A stretch of DNA of 64,000 nucleotides from Lineus longissimus (GCF_910592395.1 NC_088312.1:6388001-6452000), one strand, 5' to 3'. Shown: positions 38,111-49,524, counted from the first letter of the stretch. Program-made: numbers and translations. Notes: a model not told the origin generated them from the letters alone.

Positions 38111-39054
38111 GTAAAGAAGTCACTAGATGGGAACTGTATGTAATTGCTACTAGAGATAATGATCGCCTGACCATACCTGATGGAGTAAAAGATGAGCGCG
38201 ACCCAGCCACTTCACTTCCTGAAGAGTAAGTTCCATTACAACCTCATCACTGGTGGTCATCAACACTATATCAGATACAGCAGCGAGGTCAAAAACAAGC
38301 AGTTTCATCTGCAATGGTCACACAAAAAGCACAACGCAGCCACTAATGCTGGCAACAATCTGAAATTGCCTTCATACTTCTACGCTTTTTATTTGACGTC
38401 AATGTTTCAGGTGCCGCTACCACTTTGGTAAATAGATGCTGCTTTGTGCAACTAATTTCTTCCAATACTGTGCTCAATTTATTGTCAATGACGGCTACGT
38501 CTGCTGAAAGGTTGATATCATTATCAAAAGGAGGCACAACGACATTTGTAGCATCATCGGCAACAATTGGAACCTATCAAGGGCATTTTTAGCGACATGC
38601 TGCCTGTTTGTAAACAGGTTTCCATATAACGTAAAGTTGTAACAGCAATTATTGTCGACAGCATCCATTTACGCCTAAAGGTCAATGTTGTAGAAAAAAA
38701 AAAATCATGGTTAGCTCTTGTCAGTGTTGGCAATACCAGAGTATCCAATAGAATCTGGTGGCATAACCGTTTTTTTATGAATGGTTTCGGTAACAATGTC
38801 TGAAGATGACTTAGCAAGGATAAAATGATATTGCAGACAGTATCAATTTTCTTTCTTTCAGAGAGAAACTCATCGACTTCCAAACCCAAGGCAAGCTATA
38901 TAATCATGTGCATCTCATCAAAGATGCAGTTGGAATTACGGCTTTAGGTTTATATAGGCAGCATCTCCAGGCATATTAAAAGTTCCATCCTCAAAAAGAA
39001 ACCTAACAAGAATTTTGGATGGACAATGAAAATCTGATCAGTATGCTCGGGGCA

Positions 39055-39150
39055 ATTGTTATAGTTATACACAGTGTCGTTGTGCAATTATTCTGCATAC
39101 AGATTTTCAAATTTTCAAATTCAATTACAAATTCCTAATTTTTAACAAAC
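39055..39150 (-). repeat. Unnamed short interspersed family, copy f (inverted, internally shortened)
   Basis: The reverse complement joins AATTGAATTTGAAAATTTGA directly to TTGCACAACGACACTGTGTA and TAACTAT, so the middle of the family is missing. Confidence 0.7.
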
Positions 39151-39216
39151 GGCAGTGGCTTTTAAGTGCTCAGATAGCAATAGCCAGAAATGGTACAAAG
39201 AAATATTTCAACTTAC

Positions 39217-39273
39217 CGCTTCAGTATGAATCGGATGGACAGCAAATAGTAATCCTGCCAGTGTGGCCGACTT
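39217..39273 (-). CDS. TMTC1: TMTC1-like, internal 57-bp exon with the HPIHTEA motif
   Basis: On the minus strand an acceptor (TTTCAACAG) is followed by 19 open codons and a donor (GCG|GTAAGT). The translation is KSATLAGLLFAVHPIHTEA. LLFAVHPIHTEA is a near-invariant TMTC motif in the loop and membrane region that follows the first-exon motifs, and the exon is on the same strand as, and downstream of, the first exon at 42788-43143. It starts and ends in phase 0. The first exon ends in phase 2, so one more exon of 3n+1 bases (about 130 bp, covering the GLNP..YH..N..LH region) should lie between them; I could not find it. Later exons should lie at lower coordinates or outside the window. Too short to appear in a conventional ORF scan. 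Confidence 0.85.
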
Positions 39274-39379
39274 CTGTTGAAAGTTTATCACATTCTTGCA
39301 TACATAAGTAAAGAGTATGGTGGCCAGAGTATGGAGGAGTATGTTGGTCGCATGGAAGGCTACAGGACTGAGACCAAAC

Positions 39380-39765
39380 AACATATGGTTGAACCTAGAA
39401 ATAGATTGGAGAATGTCTTTAGGCTAGAACTTTGCTTTATGATTTACTTGATGAGGGACAGAGACCAAATATCATATGATTGAACCTAGAAGGAGACTAG
39501 AGAAATTGGTATAATATTGTATGGTTGAACCTGGAGGGACTGAGGCATAATATTGTATGGTTGAACCTGGAAGGAGATTGGAGGGCTTGGCTTTGCCTTT
39601 CCAAAGAACATATGGTTGCTAGAAGGAGACTGGAGAAATGTCTTTTTAGCAGGAACTTTGCATTATCTTTACTAGCTACAGGACTAGAAATAGATTGGAG
39701 AAATGTCTTTAGGCTAGAACTTTGCTCCATGATTTACTTGGTGAGGGACAGAGACCAGACTTTGC
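39380..39765. repeat. Diverged repeats including a 75-bp direct pair
   Basis: AGAAATAGATTGGAGAATGT...TGAGGGACAGAGACCA (39398-39468) recurs as AGAAATAGATTGGAGAAATG...TGAGGGACAGAGACCA (39687-39757). Between them the phrase ATGGTTGAACCTGGA(A/G)GGA repeats. Confidence 0.8.
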
Positions 39766-40914
39766 ACTAACTTCTCTTCAATCACTACCTTCTCTTCAGA
39801 CAAAACTTGACCGAGATGACAAGTTGATGACATGAACCACTAAACCATGTGTTGCCTCCTTGACACAAAACATGCTTGAATAAAAAACATTCCCTGTTCA
39901 AGTGTATTAATCTATTGTAAGTATGGTATGGCATGGGAATTTTGGCAACCAACAATGTACCATCAGCCTGGCAACCAATTTATTGTGTCTTCTTTTTTTG
40001 CTGGAATTGCATTTTATAGAAAAGCACCAACTTAGTGGTTTAGCCATACATTAATGATTCATTCTTGCGAGTGCTCCCAGATGGTATGTCTCACCGCTAG
40101 AACAACAGCAAGCATTGTTTTTGCAGCTCATATTGCAGTTAATTGATTGAAATAAAATATTCATTGGAGGTTATTTCTGCTGAAACTGGAAATAATGTTT
40201 GTGCTTTCTGTTAGGACTAGTCGGCTGACCTGAGTCTGCTCCATGATGACATTCTTGTAGAATGGACCCGATAAAAAAACTTGCTGGGTGCTTGTTCTTA
40301 ATTGGTTTGATTGACATGTGTAACTTCTTGATATTGGAGCCAGGTTAGATGAATTGCCTGTACACATCATGTGCACTAATCAAATAATTTATGAATGGTT
40401 TAAAGAATAACTACTGAGCTGGCGGTCCTTGCTTGTCTAATGAAGAGCGACAGGGTAGTCCGAAAATGCAGACCAAATCTTGCATGGTTGGACCACTAAG
40501 GAGACTTAAGATGTTTTCTGTAACAAATACTGATATCCAGTAACCAAGCCTTTTAGAATTGGCCATAATGTCACAGACGACACTGTTATCAGTCTAGTAG
40601 GCCGACCCATCCTAAAACGTTGTAAAAAATTCACCAAAACTAATAACCCTGCACTTGAGCTCTGGGTTATCTGGGTGAAGTTTTGAAGTCGATATATACA
40701 TATCAAAGCTCTATGCACTTACATTTCCACAACAAACCATTCTAGAACAATTTATTAATATCAACAGAATATTTGGGTCATGGGAGGTCAGTATTCACAC
40801 ATAATTATATTGATATCCACCTTAATCAAACAATATTTGTCTGCTGCCTACATACTTTATCATATTATTGTGATATATCACACAGTAAATTACATTCATA
40901 ATTGCCCAGTGTCG

Positions 40915-41030
40915 CTTGAATAACAACTATAGTTTCAGCAAATTTGCATGCATAACAACTGCACTACGGCATTGTGTACAACTGGATTTCTATTTTCCTG
41001 GACCTGTAATTAAAAACAGATTCCCCCTAC
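40915..41030 (+). repeat. Unnamed short interspersed family, copy g (right part)
   Basis: TAGTTTCAGCAAATTTGCAT, AACTGCACTACGGCATTGTG and TTTCTATTTTCCTGGACC match copies a and d closely. Confidence 0.8.
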
Positions 41031-42392
41031 ACGCTAATGATTCAAACAAAAAAGTCCATATTTTATATTTAATATCAGGGCAGCAGATGCTGAACGGTTA
41101 AGTACACAATCGTACAATAAAACCTAGCCATGTGGCCAACTGATAATATCAGCAATATGAACAGCTGGTGTGCTCAGATAATAATGTAAAAGCGATATAC
41201 TTTCATTACTTTCATCTTTTTTCCTTTCAATTCATTGCTTTCCCTGACTTTGCATTCAAAGCAGAATACTAGGTGCGCTCTGCCAGTCACAAAGAATGAA
41301 TAAAAAATTAAACTGAACAATTAAGCGAACAATACAAGTTTTATTGACTTTTATGTCATTGAATAAATTCTATATTTCTAACAAAGGCAATTCATGATAT
41401 GAATTAATATTTGCAGCTCTATCAAAAGAGGTTTTTGGCAGGTTAGACTCTAATTTTACCGATGTAAGACTATCTCAGTAGATCTAGGCCAATTTATATT
41501 TGCTACCATTACGATTTCCCCTAAAAATAATCAATGTCATAAAAGACACTCAAACACTCAAAAAACTTTTTACTTTATTGTACTTTCACTTTCGTATTTA
41601 AAAAGAAGTTGTAACTGACAAAAAGCAGTGCTGCTGAGTGCATTATTGGCTACCCCCAGTTAGTTATATGGAGGGCCTAACCTGCTGACCATAGTGGATT
41701 TTCTCTATAGTCTTCTGGTTGGGTGTTGCCTCCAGATGTGGAAGTTGATTGCATAACCAACTGAATGGGTGACCAGCGCATACAATTAAATACACTGGGC
41801 TTGAATACTAATTTTATTCTTCTCTTATATATTTTAGCTACAAAGTTGTTTTTAAAGATCCTTGAATCCACCACCAGTTCTGTTGAACCTTGGTTAGATG
41901 AAACTCATAGACTTTGCAAAATGCTCTGTAAAGTTTTGAGTTCTCAAACATCTTTTTTAAATTTAAGTCAGATCAAATAGAGAAGCCAATAGAGAAAAAT
42001 CAATTCAGGTTAAGGAACAAATGCATTGAAATTGTAGAAAGTATGAGCAAAGGCCTATGTATACCTCGCTGACATAAAAGCCTTGTTTGGATAAATGAAG
42101 TCATACAGTTCAGCACAGTCAAAGCATAGTAATTTTATGGTTGTAAGCGAAAATAAAGCCAACAATTTTTTTCAAATCATCATTTACTTTGCAAATGCCA
42201 GGGGACAATTAGGCTTATTTTCGAGTTAGCATGGAAAAAGGTCAATTAAATGGTGGTATGAAAATTTAAAAGAGACCACACACATTTTTGTAAGTTTGAC
42301 AATGTTGATCTTTATTGTCCTAAGCCAAAGGGACTCTGGGGACTGAAGCCAAGAGGTTTTCAATTATAAGAGTTATGGTATATGGCCTACAC

Positions 42393-42434
42393 TTTACTCA
42401 ACCTACAACCCAGACAGGCCGTAGGTTGAGTAAA
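42393..42434. repeat. Hairpin with a perfect 14-bp stem
   Basis: TTTACTCAACCTAC and GTAGGTTGAGTAAA are exact inverse copies separated by 14 nt, just inside the first TMTC intron. Confidence 0.8.
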
Positions 42435-42787
42435 TGTCATGTGTTATGTGAAGGGCGCTTGTATTCTGGATGCTGGATTAACTTTGATCAGTCAGCAGGA
42501 CTCTTGATCCCAAGTATTCAGGCCCACAGTTAGTGTCATCGATCCCCATAACGACATCCCGGCCTATAGCCTCATAAGCATGGTCCTAAGGCACGGTATA
42601 GGCCTAGCCTAGCCTCATACCACATCCAAGCATCATCAGTTGAACTGGGGCATAAAAACCGACTCAACTTGACAACAATTTTACAGGCAACTAACTAAAT
42701 AAAACATGCGCTCACGGAATCTGACATAAAAACTAGCGATGCCGCAGTAACAAATAGGCGGGAAAATCCAGCCGGAGACGGACTTAC

Positions 42788-43143
42788 CTAAATGTGAGCG
42801 TGCATAGCGGCCTGTAGGATTTGTGGCTAGTATTATCCGACATCAGCTTCCCCCAGAAATCATTCGAGAAAAGCTGAGACAGTGAAGTCCTCTGCAACAC
42901 ATCACCATTATTTCTTATCGCCATAACATCATCATGAACAAAATCTCCTGTCAAACTATTCGCATAGCAAACCACCGCACAGAATCCGGGAAGAATGTAA
43001 CACAGTGAGTTGTAGACACTTTTGTAATCCTTAGAGTACGTGGTTTCCTTCTGTACTTTGATATAGTTGTTGTTATTCCCATTCTGATAGAGTCTTGACA
43101 TCTTATCGGGAGCTCTATGCTCCGACGAACCCCGCCACACCAT
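42788..43143 (-). CDS. TMTC1: TMTC1-like O-mannosyltransferase, first coding exon
   Basis: Reads 118 codons plus two bases from the ATG at 43143 and stops at a clean donor: the minus-strand sequence is CTCACATTTAG|GTAAGTC. What is seen: a hydrophilic N-terminus, a membrane segment around residues 46-60, then GDFVHDD with the paired acidic residues at about 71-72, NDFWGK at about 94-99 and SHKSYRPL at about 106-113. These are the hallmark first-loop motifs of the TMTC family, ER multi-pass proteins with C-terminal TPRs that O-mannosylate cadherins; the acidic pair is thought to bind metal or sugar donor. The wording FVHDD...NN.DV...[17 protein letters not shown] fits TMTC1 better than TMTC2-4, as recalled from family sequences. 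A second in-frame Met (residue 15, base 43101) could be the start instead. The gene continues to lower coordinates. Confidence 0.9.
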
Positions 43144-44334
43144 GCTTCTTTACTCTTTGACACAAACACGTGCTTCGCTGATATTGCGCCAATATCAGAT
43201 TTGCAGTCAGCGCGATCTAGACGAATTCTGAACAACCAATATAAGCCTAGGCCTACTTAGCTAACCGATAACACGATATGTAAGAAAGAGGAAAGAAGAG
43301 AAGAATAACCTGACAACTAAAAATAACCCGTGTTTCAGGTGTTGCTCAGTTGCAATGGACCCCTAGCCATTTGCAAGGGTTGTCATTGAAAACACGACAG
43401 ATAGTCGACTATGCTACTAAACAAAATGATACCTCTTTCATCATCATAATGACTGAACTACGATTTTAGTGACAAGGAAAAACTACGCAAATCTATCATT
43501 CTCTGTTTTCTTAACTGGTCACATATAGATGGGCACTCAGCCCTTTTTTTGAGTCGTCTGTGAGTTTTCAATAAGTTACCTTATTTGAATGATTAGTCGG
43601 CGCATATACCAGATGTGAAGTGTATGGTATATGGTTGCATTTTGAACAAACAATTTTTCTCGAATGTTCGGTTATCTCACAACAAAATGTCGCGGAAGGT
43701 ACACCGAATTGTGTCCAACTTTCCCCCTTTGTCCATATATGAATCAGTGATATATGCATCTAGCTGAATCCATAGCAGTTGTAGCCAGCGAGTCTATTTA
43801 TGGCCACAAATAACATTATCACAGGCAAGAAGCCATATAGCTCTTCGGCTTCTCATTGACGTGTAAACACGAATGATGTTACCTTTTCTTCTCTTCTACA
43901 GCGTTCACTCTGCACTTAAAGTGTTATTCTCCAGGGAGTATCACGGTATTCCACTACGGTTTGGCGCCAATCGGGTTTATTGGTCTTACCAATACCACTG
44001 CCATTCCGACAGACGTGTTCGGATTAACTGGTGATTAGAACTAAGATTCCCCTTGAATACCAAATGCAGCATGTCAAGACGACAGATTTCACACGCTCTT
44101 AGAAACAGAGATGTTTTTGAGCTATTGAAAAACTTTAAGGACACATATTCGTGTAGGCCGAAAAAAGCCTGTTTTTTTTTAAAAGCCTTAATTTCTATGA
44201 GTGCATGACAAGTAGGCCTACATATCCTAATCATGCTACTCTCCGGAGGCTGGCCGCGAATTTTTTTTCCTGAACCTTTTGGGCACTATAGTGTACAGGG
44301 ACTTTCAGCCAGTCAGATTTCGACAAATACATGA

Positions 44335-44480
44335 CGTCAGAAATCTTAGAAACTTTAGAGCAGTTGGTAGAGCGCTCGTCAGAAATGGCAGAATACGATG
44401 TTCGATCCAAAGGTCGCGAGTTCGAATCCGGTTGTGGACAACATTTTTCTTTTTCTTTTTTTCTTTATATTTTATTTTCA
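44335..44480 (+). repeat. tRNA-derived SINE-like relic
   Basis: AGCAGTTGGTAGAGCGCTCG matches a tRNA A box and GAGTTCGAATCC matches a B box. The T-stem does not pair and the anticodon region is too long for a working tRNA. A T-rich tail (to about 44480) follows. I read it as a SINE remnant, not a tRNA gene. Confidence 0.5.
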
Positions 44481-45849
44481 TAATGCGTTTCTTTTCCCTT
44501 GTTGTTTAAATTTTAGATATTTGAGTTATGCTGCCTGCAACATACCTACAGGAAGGACAATAACAATAGCTCATCTCCAAGATCCAATTAAGGGATAGTC
44601 CTTCAGATATCATATTGAGTATGAATATGCAATGAGACTTATCTCATGTGAATGGTCTTCCTCCAGTGTGAATATGTTTCCCTTCAATGAGACTTGTCTT
44701 TCGATACTGCCTCATATGTATGGTCTTCCTCCAGTATATTTTGATACTGTATGCTTCACATTTGAGTAACAAGCACAAAACAATACAAGCAAAGATTTTC
44801 AGGATTTGTATGATTTATTGCAACAGTGAAACACACCAGAAATATACTACATTACTAATACACGTACATATATTTCATCACCAGGAATAGCATCAGGTAT
44901 GTCACAGGAAAGAACAGCTGGAGATCTGAGATTATCTCAGATGAGCGATTATGAATAGGATTTACAAAATGGACTGCCCCGCGAGAGTCTACAACATGCA
45001 TGATGATGGATGAATAGCCCGGCAACTGACCAGAGCGCTAATGGCTCGCCTTGAATCAAAGAGACTTTCTTATCTTTTTCTGGTGACAGTGACAAACGAG
45101 GAATCCTACTCCATAATCTTCTGCTTGATGGCTGAAACAGAAAACTAATGAAACATTTCTGTTGCTCGTAATCTTGAACAGACCAGAAAGCCTCTCGGCC
45201 ATCTCGGGAATTCAATGATGCATCAAGAACGTCTTTAAAAAATGCATTTGGAATTCACCAGTTTGTTTGCATAAGAAATACATGTACATGCCATACAGCA
45301 AGTCAAGAAAGAAAAATGCGTCATATTTTGTATAACCTACGTGTTTAAGATGCAGGCAGATTGTCTTATTTTAATTTTCGGCACCACACCATTGTTTGTT
45401 TCACTCAAGTACAAATCTCGGGGATTTTTCAGATGTGGTAAATTAGAATTTTTAGGGTTATTTCGCTGGAGATGACTACCATTGCACCCTGGTGGAAGTC
45501 TTCGGAGAAACTTGACCCCTCGTCAGAGTACTCTCCCTCACTCATCCCATACTAGAAATCGTTTAGAGACCCACCGCGCAATTTTACTAAAACTGCGATA
45601 ACTACATTCATTCCAATCATATTGGACCATAGATATTGGTTTTTATCTCCTCAATTATTTTAAGATCTGATGTAGAACACTGGTTTGTCAGGATGTACTT
45701 ATTCCAATAACATAATTATGTATTGACAAAACACCTCCCGACGTAGCCACATTTGTTTCATCGACTCTGGCTCGGCCTTACCATGCTTACTGGAATCGAT
45801 TGGTTTACTATAGAATGAGTTAGAGGAGCTGTCAAAAAAACGCTTACTG

Positions 45850-45965
45850 CAACCATTAATGTGAACATTAATAGCTCTTTATTAATGACATCAGGTTCTG
45901 CACATTTCGAATGGCCACTGATTAGAGGCGTAATGGAGGTGATTAATTAACACGAGATTGAATAA
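45850..45965. promoter_or_regulatory. ATTA-rich block, candidate enhancer between the TMTC and Tctex1 genes
   Basis: Within about 115 bp there are three ATTAATs, TGATTAG, GTAATGG, TGATTAATTAAC and GAATAATG, about eight homeodomain core sites. It lies in the divergent interval, well away from recognised repeats. Enhancer status is inference. Confidence 0.3.
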
Positions 45966-46176
45966 TGACGCATTTGTGTCAAACGACATTTGTTGCAAGA
46001 CGGATCAGCATCAATTCTGAAAGTTGTCAATTGACGTGGTTAATTGAATTGATAATCTGAATATTTGAAACTCAGGAGTTTCAATGTTGTGTCTCTATCA
46101 CGATATTCTGCCATCGGCCTAATAACGCAATTAAATTCCTGAAGAAGTCCATTAGGGTTAGAAGATATCAGAATGG

Positions 46177-46329
46177 CTTAAAGGGGGAATATTTTAGGTA
46201 GGAGCAAAATTCCTCGTACAAGCGCGGATAGTTTTGACGTTATACTGTGAGATGGGAGAGACTCCTATTGGCGACTTCGTTTAACTTTATTTTGCCTACC
46301 TAGCTGCTGCCTATCGAGTCCCTTTAAAG
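46177..46329. mobile_element. Possible MITE with TTTAAAGGG-type ends
   Basis: The left CTTAAAGGG...GGTAGGAGCAAAAT corresponds to the reverse complement of the right CTTTAAAGGG...GGTAGGCAAAAT, with an insertion in one arm. A lone similar end (CCTTAAAGGGACACTATAGG) is at about 6463. No target duplication was recognised. Confidence 0.4.
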
Positions 46330-47651
46330 CACACGGGATGTCTAACTTGGAAAAAATTGAGTTGTCGACAAGAGCAGATAGACAGTTTCGCCATGGCGTT
46401 TTGTTTGTATGGCGTTTAACTCGTCAACACAGCCGGGTTGATTTTGAATTCTCGGGGAGGCAGATTTTTTTCTCTCAGGATCAACGGATAGATTATTTCC
46501 TGGTACCTAACCCGATTTTATTTTCTGCAGATTAACAGTTAAACCTCAAGATTTTCGCCAGAACAAAATAGACTTATAATATTCATGACGAATTTATGCA
46601 ATGCGGTGACTGTAAAAAAAACATTGCGTCGAACAAAATTTATCTTTTAGGTGATCAAGCAGCTTTTTAAAATTAAAGCCTACATTGAAACCGGATTTTT
46701 AATTTGTTACGCGTCGAAATAGTTGGATTTGATCTGGATTTGTATAGTAGAAATATATTTTTACCGATTTACCAGACTGAAATGATTTCGAGAAACTTAT
46801 TTAATTTAGGCATCGTGATTATAGACCTGCATGTGTTTGCTCAAATCTCTATAGTGAATACAGCTGACGCCTTTCTGTATGACTTTAGCATCAAGACCAG
46901 CCCATACTACACGCACGTTGCGATAAACCTTTTGAATTTATCCCAGTGGTCTTCACCTTGCGAAATGACCTTCAGACCTTGATGTGACGACCTTGACCCT
47001 GTATCCCTCGGATAGAGGTTTTGTTGGATTGTTAGTCAAGGCTGCATAAACGTGTGGATACTCTGTGAATAATTACAAGTGTTTTCTTCATCAGTTTATC
47101 GAAATATCTCGAGTATCCAGTTACTAAAGGCCTATTCACGAAACTAATCTTTATAACTTATTAAATCAATGAAAAACCCCAATAAGGGTATTTGTCGATT
47201 TTATGGTCGTGTAATGTTATATGGGCCTTGAAGTGATTTTCTATTCAAGGGAAGGGGTCTTTCAAGATCAACCCATGAAATAGCTTTAAGAAATGGCATC
47301 CAATTATTCATTGTTATTTTTGATTTTTACAAATAAACCAAATCACACATGAGAGGACAAAGGTTTTATTCAAAATGTCGACACCTGGGTCTGTGCCAAA
47401 ACTCAAGCCGGTTTAAAAATTAAAATTACAGACCCGTAAAGTATGAGCAAGTTGGTTAAATAGTAACCTAAATCGTTTTCTCATTCCATATGTGTGATTG
47501 CGCTCGAGCTGAGAAAGCATTTATTCGTTGGGTGAGTTTTTAGTTTTGTGTACATAGCCTTTGTACAGTTTACATGGCCTTTTTACGATTTAGTATATCT
47601 TTTAGTTTCAAGGCACTGTATCTGAAGTTGTTCTCTGAAATAAATGAAAAG

Positions 47652-47880
47652 CTATCGTTAGAAATACGTGTTCTTAGTAATACGTCTATTTTTGTCAGTC
47701 ATACATCTTCTATCGTTAGTAATACGTCTTCTATCGTTCGTAACTCGTACGTCATCTGTTGTTGGATGGATATCCTCTGCCGATAGTAGTCTTCTAACGT
47801 TCGTAAGACGTCTTGTGTCATTCTGTCGCTCATAAGACTTCTTCTGTCATTAGTGATACATCTCTTCTGTCGTTAATACA
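47652..47880. repeat. Degenerate tandem repeat upstream of the Tctex1 gene
   Basis: Variations on TTCTATCGTTAGTAATACGT follow one another about eight times, with CGT(T/C)(A/C)GTAA cores and declining similarity to the right. Confidence 0.7.
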
Positions 47881-48230
47881 CCGATGATCTTTCCGTTGAA
47901 AGATTTTGGTCCACGGTAATACGCACATCTCTTGTTTTGTAACAAAAACGGTTTCGCATTGTCTTCTTCTTTCCTGTCTCTTGTAATCTCGTCAACTTTC
48001 TCCTAAAACGATTCAACTCAGTTTTCATTTGGCCATTCTTCTAACACTATATTCATACGTTCCATGTCATTTCATAGAAAAGTACCGACGCCGTCCGGCC
48101 ACTGATTGGATTTGGTTACAGCGTAACGTTACCATTTTCAACTTTCAATTAATAAATAGGCTTTGTTCTTCTAAAAAATAAGATAACAGAATGATTGCCT
48201 CTCAAATACTAATGTGATTGTGATCTATTT

Positions 48231-48240
48231 TTGCAGGACA
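48231..48240 (+). promoter_or_regulatory. Probable 3' splice site of a 5'-UTR intron before the Tctex1 gene
   Basis: A T-rich tract ending in TTTTTGCAG, about 345 bp upstream of the start codon at 48587. No coding sequence is seen immediately upstream in frame, so an untranslated first exon further left is likely. Not proven without transcript data. Confidence 0.35.
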
Positions 48241-48586
48241 GTGCACCTGGAAGGGACGACTTACATTGGATTATTAAAGGGGTGTGATTGGATCGAGAGG
48301 ACCAGTCGTAGTAAATCATGGACTTTAAAATTCGTTAAGGACTAAATCCGATTCAGTTTTTTGTCATGAATTAATCTCGACCAATATATCGGGCCATTCT
48401 TGGATTACTTTTTATAGCCTCGGGGGAGAAGCTTACACGGTGAACGTAGGCCTATCCAACGCATTTGAAAACATCTCGGTTTCTCTTTCAATTCTTGTCG
48501 TTCCAAAATCCAAGAGATTCTGTTGGCTTTATATGCAAGGATAAATTTATTTTTTGTGGGTAGGACTCATTGCTTTCTGAAGAAAG

Positions 48587-49069
48587 ATGGCATCCATTCG
48601 TGGTCTTGGCCCTATGATGCCTGGGCGCCAGCGGGGACGCTCACGCAGCAAACACGCGGACTCACACTCCGAATTCTCTGAGACGTTCATCACGAAACCT
48701 GGCAACCAGCAGTATGAGAATACGTACCGAGTAAAACCGACTGATGAGAATAAATTCCGGGGATACACCATTGAGAGAGCTGTGATGGAGGTGTTGGAGG
48801 GACGGTTGGAGAACATCAAATATGACCCAATCCAAGCGGCCAACCTGACCAAGGAACTGTCAACATCGATAAGAAATAAGTTAAAGGACTTGAACTTCCC
48901 GCGGTATAAGTATGTGGTGAATGTTGTTCTTGGTCAGAATGCGGAGCAGAGTGTCGCCATTGCTAGTCGAAACCTTTGGGATCCGGCCGTAGATAATTAT
49001 GCTGCGGTGACATATAAAAATAAGTTCATATTTGCGACAGCAGTTATGTTTGCTGCATATTTCGAATAA
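48587..49069 (+). CDS. Tctex1-domain dynein light chain, intronless coding region
   Basis: A 160-residue protein ending in TAA. Residues 1-43 are a basic, Ser/Arg-rich tail; residues 44-160 are a Tctex1 domain. Visible landmarks are ENTY (44-47), LTKELS (87-92), RYKYVVNVVLG (106-116), ASR.LWDP (126-133), DNY (136-138) and the aromatic end AAYFE. Tctex-type light chains bind dynein intermediate chains as dimers and serve cytoplasmic or ciliary dyneins. The ENTY, LTK.LS, KLK..F.RYK and DNY wording recalls DYNLT2B (TCTEX1D2), while the long N-tail and the YFE end recall DYNLT5/DYNLT4; I leave the orthologue open. The start is the first ATG after a likely 5'-UTR acceptor (TTTTTGCAG ending at 48239), so an upstream noncoding exon is probable. 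The coding part has no intron. Confidence 0.9.
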   Translation: MASIRGLGPMMPGRQRGRSRSKHADSHSEFSETFITKPGNQQYENTYRVKPTDENKFRGYTIERAVMEVLEGRLENIKYDPIQAANLTKELSTSIRNKLKDLNFPRYKYVVNVVLGQNAEQSVAIASRNLWDPAVDNYAAVTYKNKFIFATAVMFAAYFE

Positions 49070-49492
49070 GGAGGTTCAGCTGAGCTGCAGCTATATGCCT
49101 TGCCCTTTGCAGAATATGACAAAATCGGCGTCCAAATCCGATGGACAATTAACAGCTAGATAGTGAAGAACTTGACTATACCGTTTTCAATTTCCGAATT
49201 TTGAGAAATTAATTCTAACTCAGGAACATCGCGATAGCCTTATGTCGTGGTGAATTGTATAAGGATGTAAAAAGCTATGAACTTGAAATCGCAAGAAAAA
49301 ATATTACTAAATTTGTCACTATTCTTGATCTTAGAAGAAGTCGGCCCCGAACATTTCGCACAGAGGGCCAAAAGGACAGTGACGTTTACGTAATACGCTA
49401 GACGAGTGACTTTCACAAGGCGACAAATCAATAAGAAAGACAAATGACTTGCCCAAGATCATTCTCAACCACATGCCTACACGGAGCCTAAT

Positions 49493-49524
49493 GCCATGGG
49501 AATGATTAATCCGGTTTACCGTCC
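49493..49524 (+). repeat. Left arm of a perfect 32-bp inverted pair
   Basis: Begins GCCATGGGAATGATTAATCC and ends TTTACCGTCC. The exact reverse complement is at 50400-50431, 875 bp further on. Could be terminal repeats of a DNA element of about 940 bp, but no transposase was recognised inside. Confidence 0.8.

Larger units (their letters stand above)
40390..42780. other. First part of TMTC intron sequence; missing exon expected nearby
   Basis: Searched by eye on the minus strand for the GLNP..YH..N..LH exon that should join the two known TMTC exons; not found here or at 39274-40390. Contains interspersed copy g and a 14-bp-stem hairpin. Confidence 0.4.
43144..48230. other. Divergent interval between the TMTC and Tctex1 genes
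   Basis: About 5 kb between two outward-reading genes, so both promoters should lie here. No CpG-rich block or clear TATA box stands out. Contains the SINE-like relic, the ATTA-rich block, the TTTAAAGGG element and a degenerate repeat. TAGGCCTA-type palindromes at 43248, 44212 and (past the right end) 48446. Confidence 0.5.

Noticed and set aside
42951-43235. 94-codon ORF overlapping TMTC exon 1 in another frame
   Set aside because: It is a shadow of the TMTC exon, which carries clear family motifs and a matching splice donor.
44360-44430. Functional tRNA gene
   Set aside because: A and B boxes are present but the T-stem does not pair and the region between boxes is too long; read as a SINE relic.
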